A DNA stretch of 64,000 nt from Maniola hyperantus (Eukaryota > Arthropoda > Insecta > Lepidoptera > Nymphalidae). The notes below the pieces were generated by a model. It worked only from the letters and a program-made list of their open reading frames with translations. It was not told where the DNA came from and searched no databases. This document shows, in pieces, positions 62,506 to 64,000 of the stretch. Positions within the stretch are counted from its first letter, which is position 1. Each line of letters opens with the position of its first letter. A program made the position numbers and the translations under genes. The DNA is taken from NCBI RefSeq assembly GCF_902806685.2, contig NC_048537.1:15212720-15276719 (forward strand), in the 5' to 3' direction.

Positions 62506-63091
62506 TCATCATGATCAGCCCATCGCCGGCTCACTACAGAGCACGGCGGGGTGATTAGGAATCTCGCGACAGGTTTGTGACAGGCGTAAATCTCGCGATC
62601 ATTGCTGTCAAACGTCCGGCTAGAGAGAGACAGCAATAGCCACAAAGCAAAAGAAGAAGAAGAAGAAAACAAGAGAGATATAAATAAATAAAAATAAAAA
62701 AGCTTTATTTTTATCCCTTACTAATTAATTTAACATGTTTATCTATAGTTTATTTAACTAGATATTCTTATTTTTATTCTTCCCAACTTACTTAATAATA
62801 TTTACACTAAACAATTTAAATAATCTAATCTCTACAATAAAAAGTTTTATATTGCACTTTTTTACTTAAGTTAAGGGCCGCAAGTGGCGGTAAAAGCCTC
62901 CTCCATTTTACTACATGTACACCTATCTCTGACAAGCGAAAGCAAGAGAGACAGCAAATGAACTGTCGCAATTGCTACTGCTGTCGCTACTGCAACGTTT
63001 TATGTAATCACCCCGCTGCGCGCTGGTCTCCTCTCAGAGTGAGAAGGGTTTTGGCCATAGTCTACCACGCTGGCCATGTGCGGATTGGTAG
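62506..63091 (-). mobile_element. SINE-1 split by an insertion
   Basis: 3' part at 62506-62546 (CATCATGATCAGCCCATCGC, CACTACAGAGCACGG) and the next part at 63016-63091 (GGTCTCCTCTCAGAGTGAGA, CCATGTGCGGATTGG). The head is missing. Confidence 0.75.
62547..63015. mobile_element. TIR element inserted in SINE-1
   Basis: 11-base perfect ends CGGGGTGATTA and TAATCACCCCG. Interior holds an (AAG)n tract (62646-62672) and GAGAGACAGCAA words near both ends. The middle (AAAAAGCTTTATTTTTATCC) looks like a LINE tail, so this may itself be a nest. Flanking bases GAGCACGG and GCGCGCTG may be a worn 8-base duplication. Confidence 0.55.
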
Positions 63092-63156
63092 TATTTTTTT
63101 ATTACTACTACTAAAGTAGGTACTACATAGTACATATAGTAGCTAAAGTAGTCATA

Positions 63157-63245
63157 GTCCGTACATAATGACTCTTCACTCGCCATTTTAACTCTATGGG
63201 TCAACTGTCATCTTAAAAGTACGGTTCACTTTTAAAATAAACACT
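63157..63245. mobile_element. MITE-4 fragment
   Basis: GTCCGTACATAATGACTCTT through AAAGTACGGTTCACTTTTAA; right half missing. Confidence 0.6.
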
Positions 63246-63282
63246 ATTTATGCACTTTTTTATTGTTATTTTTATTATGGAA

Positions 63283-63627
63283 CTAGCTTACGCCCACGAC
63301 TTCGTCCGCGTGGACAACACAAATTTCAACCCACTATTTTACCCCTTTAGGGGTTGAATTTTCAAAAATCTTTTCTTAGCGTATGTCTATGTCAATAGCT
63401 TTCTACATGCCAAACAGTCCGATCCGTCAGGTAGTTGAGAGCTGTGTGTTGATAAATTACTCAGTCAGTCAGTCAGTCAGTCACCATTTCTTCTTTTGCT
63501 TGTTCTCAGGTGGAAGAAGCGCCGGAATAACCAGCTCTTAGCTTTAAGTTGTGATGTGTGGCACAATTGTATAAATAAACGTCTTTTCTTTTCTCTCTTT
63601 TCTTTCATTTCCTTTTATATATTTAGA
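63283..63627 (-). mobile_element. Hel-B with a LINE-like 3' end inserted
   Basis: Hel-B at 63283-63484 and 63612-63627. Between them about 125 bases read GGAATAACCAGCTCTTAGC, GTATAAATAAACGTCTTTTC and end CTTTCATTT, bounded by ATTTC on each side, a possible short target duplication. Confidence 0.65.
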
Positions 63628-64000
63628 TACCTACATCACACAAACAGTAGTCAATAGTCATAGGCGTAATTAAATTCAATAACGCATCAATAAATAACGC
63701 TAAACTGACGGCATGCAGTAAAGTTGTTTTCAATCTCGAGTCTCGACCCACTGATCTCAGTTTATCTTCCTCCGTCTTATGTAAATACTAACTCATCAAT
63801 AACCGGTCAATCTAATACATAAATCATACGTAAGCATCGTGAAATATTAATGAATAACCTTATCTTGCTCGTGTAGGTACTTATGCTTACTCGTAGTTTT
63901 AGTTTGCACTTGGCACCGATTCTGAGCACAAGCTAATTTTAGAGTATTCGCATCGTCTTCTTACTAATGTAATATGAAAAGGACAGACGCAGTTTGACAG
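63628..64000. other. Unassigned
   Basis: No repeat, frame or RNA recognised up to the window end. Confidence 0.3.

Overview
This window looks like gene-poor nuclear DNA from a moth or butterfly (Lepidoptera). I found no host protein-coding gene, rRNA, tRNA gene or CRISPR array that I can support. The assignment rests on repeats. The commonest is a set of about 200-bp elements that begin TC, end CTAG, sit between A and T, carry a GTCT, CAGT or GTTTGTTGG tract, and share a terminal GCGACTTCGTCCGCG-type block. They resemble the Helitron-like elements known to flank lepidopteran microsatellites. With them are three tRNA-headed SINE families, RTE-type LINE 3' ends with (GATGAT)n tails, and TA-flanked foldback MITEs. 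Base composition is AT-rich outside a few GC-rich MITEs. The window could be intergenic or a large intron; nothing in it decides.

Family names used here are local. Hel-A to Hel-G are Helitron-like (strand given as reading towards CTAG). SINE-1, -2 and -3 are tRNA-derived. MITE-1 to -11 are terminal-inverted-repeat or foldback elements. Rep-1 to -8 are unclassified dispersed repeats. LINE remnants are RTE, CR1-like, and R1/Jockey-like.

Layout. 0-10 kb: foldback MITE, a chimeric Helitron, a head-to-tail Helitron pair, a broken LINE RNase H region, two SINE-2 copies in inverted orientation, nested palindromes near 6.3 kb, and a three-level nest at 8.7-9.5 kb. 10-20 kb: MITE-3 foldbacks, RTE ends, a CR1-like LINE with an open 3' reading frame at 15.4-16.4 kb, a rearranged RTE fragment at 17 kb, an R1-like LINE tail at 18 kb. 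20-31 kb: Helitron, SINE and MITE nests, including two Helitron-in-Helitron insertions and a MITE carrying cAMP-response-element palindromes. 31-47 kb: sparser, with tandem duplications, RTE remnants at 40.5 and 45 kb and an R1-like LINE end at 43.3 kb. 47-49 kb: two adjacent minisatellites, one apparently amplified from RTE coding sequence. 49-64 kb: mixed Helitrons, SINEs and MITEs.

Nothing here works as a gene pathway. The relationships visible are between elements: a SINE sharing its 3' tail with RTE, MITE families sharing CAGT-type ends and TA target sites, and Helitrons swapping ends and landing in each other. The only long open coding region is the last about 250 residues of a LINE reverse transcriptase.
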